Of a DNA stretch of 64,000 bases, positions 43,546 to 52,893 are shown one piece after another (positions within the stretch are counted from its first letter, which is position 1; every line of letters starts with the position of its first letter). This DNA is from an uncultured Campylobacter sp. GTDB taxonomy: Bacteria; Campylobacterota; Campylobacteria; Campylobacterales; Campylobacteraceae. The position numbers and the translations under genes were made by a program. The DNA lies in contig NZ_CALGPY010000005.1 in the NCBI RefSeq assembly GCF_937959485.1, positions 1-64,000 of the forward strand. Direction: 5' to 3'. The notes under the pieces were generated by a model. The model was not told the DNA's origin. It saw nothing but the letters and a program-made list of their open reading frames with translations, and searched no databases.

Positions 43546-46266
43546 ATGGCAAACGGCAAAATCTCAAAACAAAAAAGCTCACGCAAGAAGGCTGCGATGG
43601 ATGAAAATTCTGCTGCGAATACGGGAGAAAATTCCGCCGCAGAGGCGCTCAAAAGCTCCGCTGCGTCCGTTTTTGATAACAGCACAAATAGCGCTCAAAA
43701 TTCCGCCGCAAATTCTATGACTTCCGCCTCACTTACTCGCGACAAAATTTCTAAAAATCGCGCCGCAGGTGAGAATTCCTGCGACGAATGCGATTGCGAA
43801 GCCAAAAATTCCGCACCGAGTTACGATGATACCGCAAGTTCTACTTCAAGCACGAACTTTGCGGCGCGCTCAAGCACTCAAAGCGCAGGCAACGCCCAAA
43901 ATTCCGCGATAGGCTCTACGACAAATTCCATGGCCGATTCTTTGATAAATTCCATCTCAAATCCTACGAAGAGCCCAAGCAGCAAAGACCACTTCTCTTG
44001 CTCGCACGAACATAGCGATAGCTCCGCAATCCACTCGCATCTACACGACGAAGATCTTGCGACTCACTCGCACGATCAAGAAGAGAACCTCGCAGCTTAT
44101 TTGCACGAATACGGCGCAAATTCTGCGGCGTCTTCGCATGAGCACGACGAGGATTCCGCCATCAGCTCGCACGAGCACGACAAACATTGCCATGATCACA
44201 AGCCCCACTCTCATCGCGCGATTATCGGATTTGACGAGCACGGCATCCCAAAAGTTTTAGTGCCCGCAGAGGCTAGTCCGCACACACATAAAGACGCGCA
44301 GGGCAATCTTTTCGAGCATTTTCACGAGGCGGAATTTACGGCGGATTATATGAAGGCGGTGCTTGAATACAAAAAGACCTTCCCCACAAAACAAGAAGTA
44401 CTTGAGAAAACCCCTGATCCCGCCGTGCGCGAAATGATGCTTAGGATGGAGCAGATCGGCGTAGATACGGCGTTTGATCGCTTTGATAAACAGATGCCTA
44501 TGTGTAGCTATGGACTTAGCGGAGTATGCTGTAAGATCTGCAATATGGGGCCTTGCAAAATTACTAAAAAGGCCGATCGCGGCACTTGCGGTGCGGACGC
44601 CGATCTCATCGTATCGCGCAACCTATTGCGTCAAGTAGCTGCAGGCGTAGCTCAACACGGCGCGCACGCCAGAGAGCTTCTGCTGTCGCTAAAATGGGCG
44701 GCGCAGGGGAAATTAGATCTGCCCATAATAGGCGAATATAAAATCATCAATACCGCAAAAGCCTTTGGAATTCCAACTGAAGGCAGAGAGTTAAAAGAGG
44801 TAGCGATCGAGCTTGCCGATACGCTTTTAACAGATCTTTCGCAAAGTAGCGGCGAGTATAAAACCATCACTGCGCTCGCGCCCAAGGAGCGTCAAGAGGT
44901 ATGGCGCAAGCTGGATATCTTGCCGATTAGTGCATATAACGAAGTCTTTGAGGCGTATCACCGAACGGGTGTAGGCACGGACGGAGACTGGCGCAGCGTG
45001 ATGCAGCATCTTTTGCGCTGCGGGCTTGCTTTTACCTTCACCGGCGTAGTAGCTGCGAATATCGCTACGGATGCGCTATTTGGAGTAGGAGATCGCGTAA
45101 CTTCCAAAAGCAATATGGGCGCGCTTAAAAAAGGCTGGGTCAATATCGCCGTGCACGGACATCTGCCGACACTAGTAAGCCTAATAGTGGGGATCGGAAA
45201 TTCTAAAGAGTACCAGGACAAGGCTCGCGCAATAGGCGCGCAGGGGATCGCATTTTACGGCGTGTGCTGTTCTGGACTATCGGCGATGTATCGCAACTGG
45301 GGCGTCGTACCGCTCTCAAACGCCGTAACTGCCGAACTCGTCATAGGCACGGGAGCGCTTGATCTGTGGGTCGCCGATGTCCAAGATGTCTATCCTGCGA
45401 TCATGGACGTGGCTAACTGCTTCCAGACCAAGGTCGTTACCACGAGCTCATCAGCTAGGCTTCCCGGAGCCGAGCATATTGGCTACGATCATCACCATAG
45501 CAATATCGCCGAGACTAGGAATTTAGCGCGTAAAATTCTAGACCGCGCATTGCAATCTCACGAAAAGCGCAAGGGACTGCCGGTATATATCCCGCCGTAT
45601 GAAGTCGAGGCCGAAGTGGGCTTTTCGGTAGAATTCGTCCATAAGCACTACGGCGGCATGGAGCCGTTAGCGCACGCGCTAAAAAGCGGTGAAATTTTAG
45701 GCATCGTAAATATGGTCGGCTGCACCAATCCTAAAGTGCCTTATGAGCGCGCTATCATAGATGTCGCACAAACCCTAATCGAAAATAACGTCCTAATCCT
45801 GACCAACGGCTGCGCGTCGTTCCCGTTAATGAAGCTGGGCTTTTGCCAAAAAAACGCGTATAAAAAAGCAGGCGCGTCGCTGCGGGCATTTTTAGAAAAA
45901 GATGAGCTTCCGCCGGTTTGGCACGTGGGCGAGTGTATCGATAATACTCGCTCCAGCGGAATTTTCGCAGGTATCGCAGGGGTGCTAGACAAAAATCTCT
46001 ACGAGCTGCCGCTTGCCTTCACCTCTCCCGAGTGGGCGAACGAAAAGGGCGTCGATGCCTCGCTCGGATTCCGCCTAATGGGCATCGACTCGTATCACTG
46101 CGTCGAGTATCAAATCCACGGCTCCGCAAACGTCATACACTTTTTCAAAGAGGGCACCAGGCGGGCACTTGGCTCTGTGATGCACGTAGATACCGATCCG
46201 GTCGCACTTGCGCTAAAAATGGTAAGCGACATGCGCCTAAAGCGTAAAGCTCTAGGCTGGCAGTAG
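43546..46266 (+). CDS. cooS: Nickel-dependent CO dehydrogenase (CooS) with His-rich N-terminal extension
   Basis: A 906-residue protein. The catalytic part (about 285-906, 622 residues) is a normal CooS oxidising CO to CO2 at a Ni-Fe-S C-cluster: B/D cluster cysteines C320, C328, C329, C332, C337; further ligands in NMVGCTNPKVPYE, LTNGCASFP and PVWHVGECIDN. The first 280 residues are foreign to the family: residues 1-140 are Asn/Ser/Ala-rich, and 149-260 hold 23 histidines (SHEHDEDSAISSHEHDKHCH-type stretches) plus Cys pairs such as ECDC. A nickel store or loading tail is a plausible role. AAGGAGATAACC precedes ATG. No cooC or cooF lies alongside. Confidence 0.93.
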   Translation: MANGKISKQKSSRKKAAMDENSAANTGENSAAEALKSSAASVFDNSTNSAQNSAANSMTSASLTRDKISKNRAAGENSCDECDCEAKNSAPSYDDTASSTSSTNFAARSSTQSAGNAQNSAIGSTTNSMADSLINSISNPTKSPSSKDHFSCSHEHSDSSAIHSHLHDEDLATHSHDQEENLAAYLHEYGANSAASSHEHDEDSAISSHEHDKHCHDHKPHSHRAIIGFDEHGIPKVLVPAEASPHTHKDAQGNLFEHFHEAEFTADYMKAVLEYKKTFPTKQEVLEKTPDPAVREMMLRMEQIGVDTAFDRFDKQMPMCSYGLSGVCCKICNMGPCKITKKADRGTCGADADLIVSRNLLRQVAAGVAQHGAHARELLLSLKWAAQGKLDLPIIGEYKIINTAKAFGIPTEGRELKEVAIELADTLLTDLSQSSGEYKTITALAPKERQEVWRKLDILPISAYNEVFEAYHRTGVGTDGDWRSVMQHLLRCGLAFTFTGVVAANIATDALFGVGDRVTSKSNMGALKKGWVNIAVHGHLPTLVSLIVGIGNSKEYQDKARAIGAQGIAFYGVCCSGLSAMYRNWGVVPLSNAVTAELVIGTGALDLWVADVQDVYPAIMDVANCFQTKVVTTSSSARLPGAEHIGYDHHHSNIAETRNLARKILDRALQSHEKRKGLPVYIPPYEVEAEVGFSVEFVHKHYGGMEPLAHALKSGEILGIVNMVGCTNPKVPYERAIIDVAQTLIENNVLILTNGCASFPLMKLGFCQKNAYKKAGASLRAFLEKDELPPVWHVGECIDNTRSSGIFAGIAGVLDKNLYELPLAFTSPEWANEKGVDASLGFRLMGIDSYHCVEYQIHGSANVIHFFKEGTRRALGSVMHVDTDPVALALKMVSDMRLKRKALGWQ

Positions 46267-46280
46267 CGACGGACGGATTC

Positions 46281-46311
46281 ATTTCGCATCGCATTTTAAG
46301 CGATGCGAAAT
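46281..46311 (+). terminator. Terminator after cooS
   Basis: A perfect 12-bp stem (ATTTCGCATCGC, 46281-46292, with its complement 46300-46311) and a 7-base loop, followed by TTAAC, 15 bases past the cooS stop. Likely rho-independent in effect although the T-run is short. Confidence 0.65.
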
Positions 46312-46799
46312 TTAACGGTAAAATTTAACCTCTTGTGGTCAAATAAAATCCCACAGCTAAACGAGCAGTAAAATTCTACAACTAAGTGGCTAGCAAAACC
46401 GGAGTCAAATAGAAAATTTTCGCGTAGCATCCGTTTACGGAATTCTAAATCAAATCTTCAAATCCTGGATAAAATTTCGCCGCGCGCCGCATCTGCTGCT
46501 AAATAGGCGGAATTTAGCCGGGCAAAATTCCGCCATCAGGCTTAAGTCTATCTTTCGCAAAAGGATGAAATTTTAAAATTCCATCTTGGCGTAAATTTCG
46601 TAGACGTTCATCTGAAATCCGCAAGTTAAATTTTGCTAAAAGCCTTATTGCACGGAGCTGCACGCCATTAGATTTGCCCGCGTATATGAAAGCCGAAATC
46701 ATAAAAATTTAATATGATATGTGCTAAAATGTCATATTTGTTTAAGGATTTAGATGCATAAATCAAAGCCGCCGCAGTCTCTGCGTCATCATCGGTAGA
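46312..46799. other. Gene-free interval
   Basis: Nearly 500 bases after the cooS terminator with no supported open frame. Rich in AAATTT-type words. It precedes the decayed binding-protein gene. Confidence 0.5.
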
Positions 46800-47053
46800 A
46801 GGCGCCTCGTGCGAGGCGGAGGCACTGCTGCCAAGTCCTGCGTCTCGCAGCTTGAGGCGGTGCGACAAAAGCGCGTCTGTGCTGCGCCTGCAAACATTTT
46901 CGGCTGGGACCGCACGGGCGCGAGGGCGTCACTACAAATCTTGCAGGCGGCTAAAATTTTCATCCGGATCTTTTCTGAAATATTGATCTTGGGGCTATCA
47001 CGAAAGAATTTTACTGCAAGCCTTTCGCCTACGAACTAAAGGGCGGAATTTAA
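46800..47053 (+). pseudogene. Decayed periplasmic substrate-binding protein of the FecCD-type importer
   Basis: One frame reads LEAVRQKRVCAAPANIFGWD from about 46851, then RTGARASLQILQAAKIF up to 46961; a shift of frame continues with FHPDLF, a TGA, and NIDLGAITKEFYCKPFAYEL to a TAA at 47051. Put together this is the C-terminus of an FecB/BtuF-type binding protein (pattern A-V-x-x-x-R-V-x-A-A-P, W-D-R, AK-x-x-HP-x-LF, KEFY). At least one frameshift and one nonsense codon break it, and the N-terminal two thirds are gone. It lies 67 bases before the permease gene, the normal place for the binding protein. Confidence 0.6.
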
Positions 47054-47119
47054 AGCGGAATTTTAAGCGGATTTCAACGAGGCGAAATTTCAAAGATAAA
47101 ATTTAAAGCAAGGGAAGGT

Positions 47120-48112
47120 ATGAAAAATTTTAAATTTATGCTCGTGCTGCTGATACTAGCGACGATCGCGACGATCGCGATATCGCTTTGTATAGGGCGC
47201 TTCGGCCTAAGCATCACCGAGGTGCTAAAAGCGCTTAGCGGCGGCGAGGTAGCGCAAAACGCCCACAACGTCGTCATGCAGGTGCGCCTGCCGCGTATCA
47301 TCGCCGCAGTGCTCGTGGGTGCGGCGCTGGGCATCAGCGGCACGGCGTATCAGGGCGTCTTTAAAAACCAGCTCGTCTCGCCCGATCTTTTGGGCGTCAG
47401 CGCGGGGGCTTGCGTGGGCGCGGCGATCGCGATCCTGCTTGATCTAAATATCCTTTTGATCCAGCTTTTCGCTTTCGTTTTCGGGCTTGCAGCAGTTTGC
47501 ATTACGCTTTTGATCACGCGAGCGCTACGTTCAAGCGCCACCATAATGCTCGTGCTTGCGGGCATCATCGTAAGCGGTCTGATGGGCGCGCTGATCGGAT
47601 TTTTAAAATTTATGGCGGATCCCGAGACGAAGCTTGCAGACATCGTGTATTGGCAGCTAGGAAGCCTCGCGAAGGTCGATCCCTCCGTGTTAGCGATGAT
47701 AGCGCCGGTGATGGGGGTTTGCATCGCTATCTTGGTGCTGATGAGCTACCGCATAAACGTCCTATCCATGGGCGATGCGACCGCGGCGAAGCTCGGCGTA
47801 AACGTCGTGCTGGAGCGGGGCATCATCATCGTCTGCGCGACGCTGCTAACCGCAAGTAGCGTGTGTATCAGCGGCATAGTCGCGTGGGTGGGGCTTTTGA
47901 TGCCGCATCTAACGCGCATGATCGTGGGCGTGAGCAACACCAAGGCGATCCCGGCGAGCATATTTTTAAGCGCAATCTTCGTGCTCATCGTAGACGACGT
48001 AGCGCGCAGTATAAATCAAAGCGAGATCCCGTTAGGGGTGCTTACGGGCTTTATCGGCACGCTATTTTTTATATTCATCCTGCTTAAAAACAAAAGGAAG
48101 CTAAATGGTTAG
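47120..48112 (+). CDS. FecCD-type ABC importer permease
   Basis: A 330-residue permease of the iron-siderophore/cobalamin (FecCD/BtuC) family with about ten helices. Signatures: VRLPRIIAAVLVGAALGISG near residue 55, GVFKNQLVSPDLLGVSAGA near 77, GIVAWVGLLMPHLTRMIVG near 252. Forms an importer with the next gene, which it overlaps by eight bases. The substrate is unknown: iron-siderophore is commonest, but the position next to cooS makes nickel worth testing. The cognate binding-protein gene upstream is broken. Confidence 0.88.
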   Translation: MKNFKFMLVLLILATIATIAISLCIGRFGLSITEVLKALSGGEVAQNAHNVVMQVRLPRIIAAVLVGAALGISGTAYQGVFKNQLVSPDLLGVSAGACVGAAIAILLDLNILLIQLFAFVFGLAAVCITLLITRALRSSATIMLVLAGIIVSGLMGALIGFLKFMADPETKLADIVYWQLGSLAKVDPSVLAMIAPVMGVCIAILVLMSYRINVLSMGDATAAKLGVNVVLERGIIIVCATLLTASSVCISGIVAWVGLLMPHLTRMIVGVSNTKAIPASIFLSAIFVLIVDDVARSINQSEIPLGVLTGFIGTLFFIFILLKNKRKLNG

Positions 48113-48881
48113 GGTTGAGAGCTTAGACTTCGGCTACGTAAAATCCGCCCCTCTGACGCTGCACGACGTAAATTTACACCTCGAAGCGGGCGCGATGCTG
48201 ACGATTTTGGGGCAAAACGGCGCGGGCAAATCGACGCTTTTAAATTTAATCAGCGGCACGCTTGAGCCTCTGCGCGGTAAAATTTCAATCGACGGCAAGG
48301 ATATGACGAGCCTCAGCGCCAAAGGGCGCGCCGAGATCATCGGCTACGTCTCGCAAAGCGAGGTCTGCGAGTACGACTACAGCGTCTTTGAATACGTCCT
48401 GATGGGGCGCACGGCACATATCGGGATCTTTTCGCAGCCGAGCGAAAGCGACTACAAGCTCGCGCAGCGCTACATGAAAATGCTTGAAATTTGGCACCTA
48501 AAAGACAAGATCATCACGCGTCTAAGCGGCGGCCAGAGGCAGATGGCGTCCATCGCGCGCGCCCTTTGCAGCGAGCCCAAGATCGTGATCTTCGACGAGC
48601 CGACCTCGGCGTTAGACTTTGCCAACCAATACAAATTCCTCCGCGCCACGAAGGAGCTTTTAAAAAACGGCTACACCGTCGTTTTAGCCACGCACAATCC
48701 GGACTTCGCGCTGCTTTTGGGCGGATACGTCGCGCTCGTAAAAGGCGGCGGCGAGGTCGCATACGGCAAGGCCGAGCAGATCATAAAAAGCGAAATTTTA
48801 AGCAAGCTATACGATCTGAAGCTCGACGTCAGCTACAACGAAAAGGTCGGCAGGGTGTGTTGCTTGACGTATCCGTTTTGA
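48105..48881 (+). CDS. FecE-type ABC importer ATPase
   Basis: A 258-residue ATPase: Walker A GQNGAGKST (residues 36-44), a Q-loop at VSQSEVC near 84, signature LSGGQRQMASIARAL near 141, Walker B IVIFDEPTSALDF near 161. Family BtuD/FecE. Paired with the preceding permease; translationally coupled to it. Confidence 0.9.
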   Translation: MVRVESLDFGYVKSAPLTLHDVNLHLEAGAMLTILGQNGAGKSTLLNLISGTLEPLRGKISIDGKDMTSLSAKGRAEIIGYVSQSEVCEYDYSVFEYVLMGRTAHIGIFSQPSESDYKLAQRYMKMLEIWHLKDKIITRLSGGQRQMASIARALCSEPKIVIFDEPTSALDFANQYKFLRATKELLKNGYTVVLATHNPDFALLLGGYVALVKGGGEVAYGKAEQIIKSEILSKLYDLKLDVSYNEKVGRVCCLTYPF

Positions 48882-49246
48882 TCTTAACTTCTCGGCTCGA
48901 ACAAGGTCCGAACCTGCGAGTGGGGCTCTGCCCCACGCCCCGCTAAAGTTACGGCAGGCTAGCGCCTGTATTTTTATCGGTTTGACTTTCGCGGAGGGGT
49001 ACGGCTCGTCCTTAAAATAGAAGCTTCGAAATTTTAAAATTTTATCGCTTACGCTGCGCGAGCGAGAGGACTTAATGGGCGCTAGCAACGATAAAATTTT
49101 AACGTCCGCGGCGGGGATTTTGCGGCGGCGGAATTTTAAAATTTCAAAGCGGGCGGCGGGGTCGGAATTTTAAAATTCGCTCTAAATTTTAAGCATAAAA
49201 ATCAAAATTTATCGTTACAATTACGTAAAATTTTTAAGGAGCAAAA
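48882..49246. other. Gene-free interval with a hairpin and a promoter
   Basis: Contains GTGGGGC-TCT-GCCCCAC (48920-48936), a 7-bp hairpin after the ATPase gene without T-run, and TACAAT at 49216-49221 shortly before the AAGGAG (49236-49241) of the next gene, a candidate -10. Confidence 0.5.
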
Positions 49247-50686
49247 ATGAAAAAAATAGTTCTTTTAAGCGCCGCCGCGGCGCTTGCCGTAAATTTAAGC
49301 GCGCAGGAAAACAGCCTTGAGATCTACGCGAACTCCGCCTTCTTGTACCAAAACTTCGGCGCGCAAAAATCAAACTTCAGCGTGAACGTCCCGGAGTACT
49401 TGGATATCCGCAGCATCGAGATCGCGGGCTCTTGCGAAGTGCGCGAATTGTCTTTGGAGGGGATTGAGCCCGTGAAAAACGCGGAATTCGCCAAAAAAGA
49501 AGCGGACGAAAAGAGCTTGCGCGAGCTAAGCGACCGCCTGGTCGCGCTTAAGGCGCAGCAGCACTTTTTAAGCGATTTTGCGAGCTTAAAAGATAGAAGC
49601 CTAGCGAGCCTAAAGACGGATTCGCAAAAAATTTACGACGAAGTCTTGCTCGTAGCGGGCGAAATTTCAAAGACGGACGAGCAAATCGGAAAGCTCAAAG
49701 AGAAAATTTCAAAATACGTGATCAAAAACGAGCGCCGCTTAAACGCGAACTTTGGCTGCGATCCAAGCTTCGTTAAGATCAGCTACCCCGTTGACGTAAG
49801 CGCCTACACGCACAACGAGCTCTCAGCAGATCTTGCAAGCGGCAAAATCGAGGTCGCGCAAAAGCTCTCGGTGCAAAATCCGCTAAACGCGGAGCTAGCG
49901 AATTTAACGATCGCGCTGTATCCTTACGAATACTCCTCGCAGACCGCGCCGCAGCCGTTTTATCCATGGTACGAGGGCGAACCTGCAAGACCGGCGCCCG
50001 CGGCGGCGTATAAAAAGGATGTGATGCTAGAGACGGCGACTATGGATAGGGTCGCGCCCGCGGCGGAGGCTAGATCGTCGTATGCAAGGACGGGCGCAAA
50101 TATCGAAAACTCGCTCTCAAAGGTGTGGAAAATCAGCGACGTAAGCCTCAAAGCGGGCGAAGCGGGCGAGTTCAGCTTCGATAAACAGAGCCTGGATGCG
50201 AAATTTGATCTGCTCATCGACGGCTACGGCAGCGAGGCGGCCTACGTGCGAGCTAAATTTAGCCCCGAAAGAAACATAGAGGAGGGCGAAACGCTAATAA
50301 AGCTCGACGGCGTGCAGATCGGGCTCGTGCATCTCGGCTTTGCCGCAAACGCGGAGGCTACGGCGTATCTGGGTAAAAACAGCCTGATCGAAGTCAAAAA
50401 AGAGCAGGCGAACAACTTCACGAAAAACTCATTTTTCGGCGGCGAAAGCAAAAATTCCATGGCTTGGGAATACGAGATCAAAAACGGCTCCAAGCGCGCG
50501 TGGAATGTGGTTTTGCAAGAGCGAGCGCCCGTTTCGACGCATGAGGACGTAAAGGTCGCGCTGAAAAACTCGCCCGAGCAGAGCAGCCTCGGCAAGGACG
50601 GACTGCTTAGCTGGGAGCTTGAGCTAAAGCCGGGCGAGAGCAAAAAGATCCGCTTCGGCTATGAGTTAAGCAAACCGAAGAAATAA
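49247..50686 (+). CDS. DUF4139 domain protein (MuiA-like)
   Basis: A 479-residue secreted protein: signal peptide to about residue 19, a DUF4140-like N-terminal strand domain with a predicted coiled coil (about 78-165, rich in K, E, L), then the DUF4139 beta-domain (KISYPVDVSAYTHNELSADL near 180, WEYEIKNGSKRAWNVVLQER near 405, ending KPGESKKIRFGYEL). Homologues are called mucoidy inhibitor A family; biochemical role unknown. Stands alone between two gene-free intervals. Confidence 0.82.
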   Translation: MKKIVLLSAAAALAVNLSAQENSLEIYANSAFLYQNFGAQKSNFSVNVPEYLDIRSIEIAGSCEVRELSLEGIEPVKNAEFAKKEADEKSLRELSDRLVALKAQQHFLSDFASLKDRSLASLKTDSQKIYDEVLLVAGEISKTDEQIGKLKEKISKYVIKNERRLNANFGCDPSFVKISYPVDVSAYTHNELSADLASGKIEVAQKLSVQNPLNAELANLTIALYPYEYSSQTAPQPFYPWYEGEPARPAPAAAYKKDVMLETATMDRVAPAAEARSSYARTGANIENSLSKVWKISDVSLKAGEAGEFSFDKQSLDAKFDLLIDGYGSEAAYVRAKFSPERNIEEGETLIKLDGVQIGLVHLGFAANAEATAYLGKNSLIEVKKEQANNFTKNSFFGGESKNSMAWEYEIKNGSKRAWNVVLQERAPVSTHEDVKVALKNSPEQSSLGKDGLLSWELELKPGESKKIRFGYELSKPKK

Positions 50687-50979
50687 CGAGCTTTGGCGCG
50701 GCGCGGTTAAATTTTGCGCAGCGGAGTAGCTTTTGCGGTGCGGCTAAATTTTATGCGGCACCGCTTTATGAGACGAATCGCCTTTCGCCGCGCCGCTGAA
50801 TTTTACGCACTGCGTCGAGGAAAATTTAAGCGGCGCGAGAATTATAAATTTAAATGTTGCGACGATTTAAAATTGGCTAGCGCGAGATATGAAATTTAGC
50901 GATGCAAAGGGGTTTTGGCGCAGATAGAAAAACTTTGAGCATCGCGCAAATTTATCTCAAATTTAGAAAGACCATGGCG

Positions 50980-51063
50980 ATGAACGCGAAGCAAAGGTAT
51001 AAATTTTACGCGGCGGCGAAGTATGCGTTTGCTTCACTGGCGGCATTTAAAGGATCGTTATGA
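50980..51063 (+). pseudogene. Short leader ORF, truncated copy of the QRYKF membrane gene
   Basis: Encodes 27 residues starting MNAKQRYKFYAAAKYAF. Its first 45 bases closely match the start of the interrupted membrane-protein gene at 52894, so it is a 5' fragment of that gene. Its TGA overlaps the ATG of the next gene (ATGA), so it may still act as a translational leader. Confidence 0.55.
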
Positions 51064-51890
51064 AATTCTACAAATCTCTTAAATTTAAAATCCTAGCCGC
51101 AGCGCTACTTTTCTGCGCCGCATTTATCCGCATCGTACCAGATTACTCCACTTCACGAGGCTCCTGCGTAGTTACTATTTTTGGCTATTACAAATATCAA
51201 AAGGGATATTGTCTAAAAGAAAATAGAGTTTTAAGCAACGAAGAGCTACTTCAAAATGCCGCTATAAATTATTTTAAAAGATATCACGACTATGAGGTTC
51301 TGCGAAATACCATTATCGATGAGCACGATATAAAAAATTTCGGCCATAGTTTTTATACGGCGCACATCTCCAAGCTCTATCTAATCGGCGATTTCAATGA
51401 AGAAAACTGGTTTGATTTTTTAGTTGAAAATACCGACAGAAAGAGTTTTGATTATGAGATAAAAGACAAGACGCAAATAGATATCTCCGATCTATCTAAA
51501 TACTTTGTGTATAAGGATGAAATTTTAGGCTTTAAAAAGCCTATCATTTTATCCGAAGAGAAAAATCCATTTCATAACGGAAAAATGTTTTTAGAAAAAT
51601 CATTTTTAATAAAAGAGAATAAATTTTTTGTGAATTATGCCAGACCTGATTATATAAGTTGGTATATTGAGCTTAACAATAAAGAAGATTTAACAAAAAT
51701 CAAAAGCAAAGAAAATTTAATACGAATAAAAAACGGATATGAGAACTTAGAAAGCCTTAACGAAGTCTTGGCTTATACCCATATGAAAAATCTGCGACGT
51801 AAATTCTCATACGATAATTGCGGAAATATAAATTTTGATATCAAAGCTCCGGCGGAACAGGAACTGGATATGTGGATTCACGGCGGATAA
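51060..51890 (+). CDS. Hypothetical membrane-anchored protein, tandem paralogue 1
   Basis: A 276-residue protein with one N-terminal helix (about 10-25) after MKFYKSLKFK, then a polar domain presumably outside the cytoplasm. It shares with the gene at 52086 the sequences FIRI(V/I)PDYSTSRG near residue 21, GYCLKE near 50, and a C-terminal F-x-x-DNCGNIN. I do not recognise the family. Much less GC-rich than the neighbourhood, suggesting acquisition. Preceded by an 27-codon coupled leader. Confidence 0.7.
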   Translation: MKFYKSLKFKILAAALLFCAAFIRIVPDYSTSRGSCVVTIFGYYKYQKGYCLKENRVLSNEELLQNAAINYFKRYHDYEVLRNTIIDEHDIKNFGHSFYTAHISKLYLIGDFNEENWFDFLVENTDRKSFDYEIKDKTQIDISDLSKYFVYKDEILGFKKPIILSEEKNPFHNGKMFLEKSFLIKENKFFVNYARPDYISWYIELNNKEDLTKIKSKENLIRIKNGYENLESLNEVLAYTHMKNLRRKFSYDNCGNINFDIKAPAEQELDMWIHGG

Positions 51891-51939
51891 AGTTAGTTGA
51901 AGCTTTATCTTAACGAATTTAACCGAAAAAGGATAAGAG

Positions 51940-52089
51940 ATGAGCAAAAAAGAAACTGATCTAAGATTAGAATTAGAGGGTAATTACGGAGCCGATATAT
52001 TGAGTTATTATTTGTGGGGAAAGAAAACTCCTCCTGGTCCGAAAGAATTAGCCTCTAACGAATGGATGGGCAGAAAAGAACTGATATGA
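51940..52089 (+). CDS. Small protein, 49 residues, coupled to paralogue 2
   Basis: ATG preceded by AAAAGGATAAGAG; reads MSKKETDLRLELEGNYGADI, then SYYLWGKKTPPGPKELAS and NEWMGRKELI. The stop TGA overlaps the start of the following gene (ATGA). No membrane segment and no family recognised. The good ribosome site and exact coupling argue it is translated. It may be a fragment of a larger gene. Confidence 0.6.
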   Translation: MSKKETDLRLELEGNYGADILSYYLWGKKTPPGPKELASNEWMGRKELI

Positions 52090-52847
52090 AATTTTATAAA
52101 TCCGTTAAATTTAAAGCCTTGGCGGGCACGCTGCTTCTTATAATAATACTTTGTGCCGCATTTATCCGTATAATTCCCGATTACTCCACTTCGCGAGGCT
52201 TTGTGATAGTTTCTCTCTCTGACTACGACAAATACAAGCAGGGATACTGCCTCAAAGAGGATAGAATTTTGCCGAAGGAAGAGCTGTATAAAAGAGTAGC
52301 AGGGGCATATTTGGACTATGATGTAAAGCTATACCAAATGATTGATGATTATAGGTTAAAAACCTTCGGTAGATTTTGGTCCAGTAAATACGAGGTTGCA
52401 TACTATGAACTAGAAAATATAAACTTATCAAATTGTTTTGAAGTATTGGAAAAATATTACCAAGAGGGAAAAACGACCGAGCAGATACTGATGAAAGAGC
52501 TAAAGGCTAAAAAAACCGATCCAAAGAAATATCTAAAAATAAATTTGAACGATACGAGCGTTGGATTTGACAGACCGATAGTTAGGGTTGACGGTGGTGA
52601 GGAAGAGGTCACAGGCACTTTGTTTCTTGATAAATTCGCTATATTTAACGGTAATTATATGCAATTTAACCATTCGGAGTATATTTATGACACGAGAGAA
52701 AATTTTATTATCGTGAAGAAATACTATAAAGAGAGAAAAAATGCCGTAGTTGGTATTGGAAAAGGTTTTAAATTTGATAACTGCGGTAATATAAACTATC
52801 CGCTGGAAGAATATTATTTGGGTGGCAGAGATATAGAGATGCGCTAA
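52086..52847 (+). CDS. Hypothetical membrane-anchored protein, tandem paralogue 2
   Basis: A 253-residue paralogue of 51060-51890: MKFYKSVKFKALAGTLLL start, one helix (about 9-28), IIPDYSTSRGF, GYCLKEDRILPKEEL, and FDNCGNINYP near the C-terminus. The middle of the two proteins has diverged strongly. The start is ATG 52086, coupled to the small gene before it; an upstream GTG-type extension is not needed. Function unknown. Confidence 0.7.
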   Translation: MKFYKSVKFKALAGTLLLIIILCAAFIRIIPDYSTSRGFVIVSLSDYDKYKQGYCLKEDRILPKEELYKRVAGAYLDYDVKLYQMIDDYRLKTFGRFWSSKYEVAYYELENINLSNCFEVLEKYYQEGKTTEQILMKELKAKKTDPKKYLKINLNDTSVGFDRPIVRVDGGEEEVTGTLFLDKFAIFNGNYMQFNHSEYIYDTRENFIIVKKYYKERKNAVVGIGKGFKFDNCGNINYPLEEYYLGGRDIEMR

Positions 52848-52893
52848 AAGTTTTATAGAAATTTCCTTAAAAAATTTATGGGACTTAAGACCG

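Noticed and set aside
46809..47039. Single 76-codon open frame read as an independent small gene
   Set aside because: Its middle and the frame next to it align as the C-terminus of a substrate-binding protein, so it is better read as a pseudogene than as a new gene.
48920..48936. GTGGGGC-TCT-GCCCCAC as a rho-independent terminator of the ABC importer
   Set aside because: Stem is good but there is no T-run on either strand, so only a hairpin is claimed.
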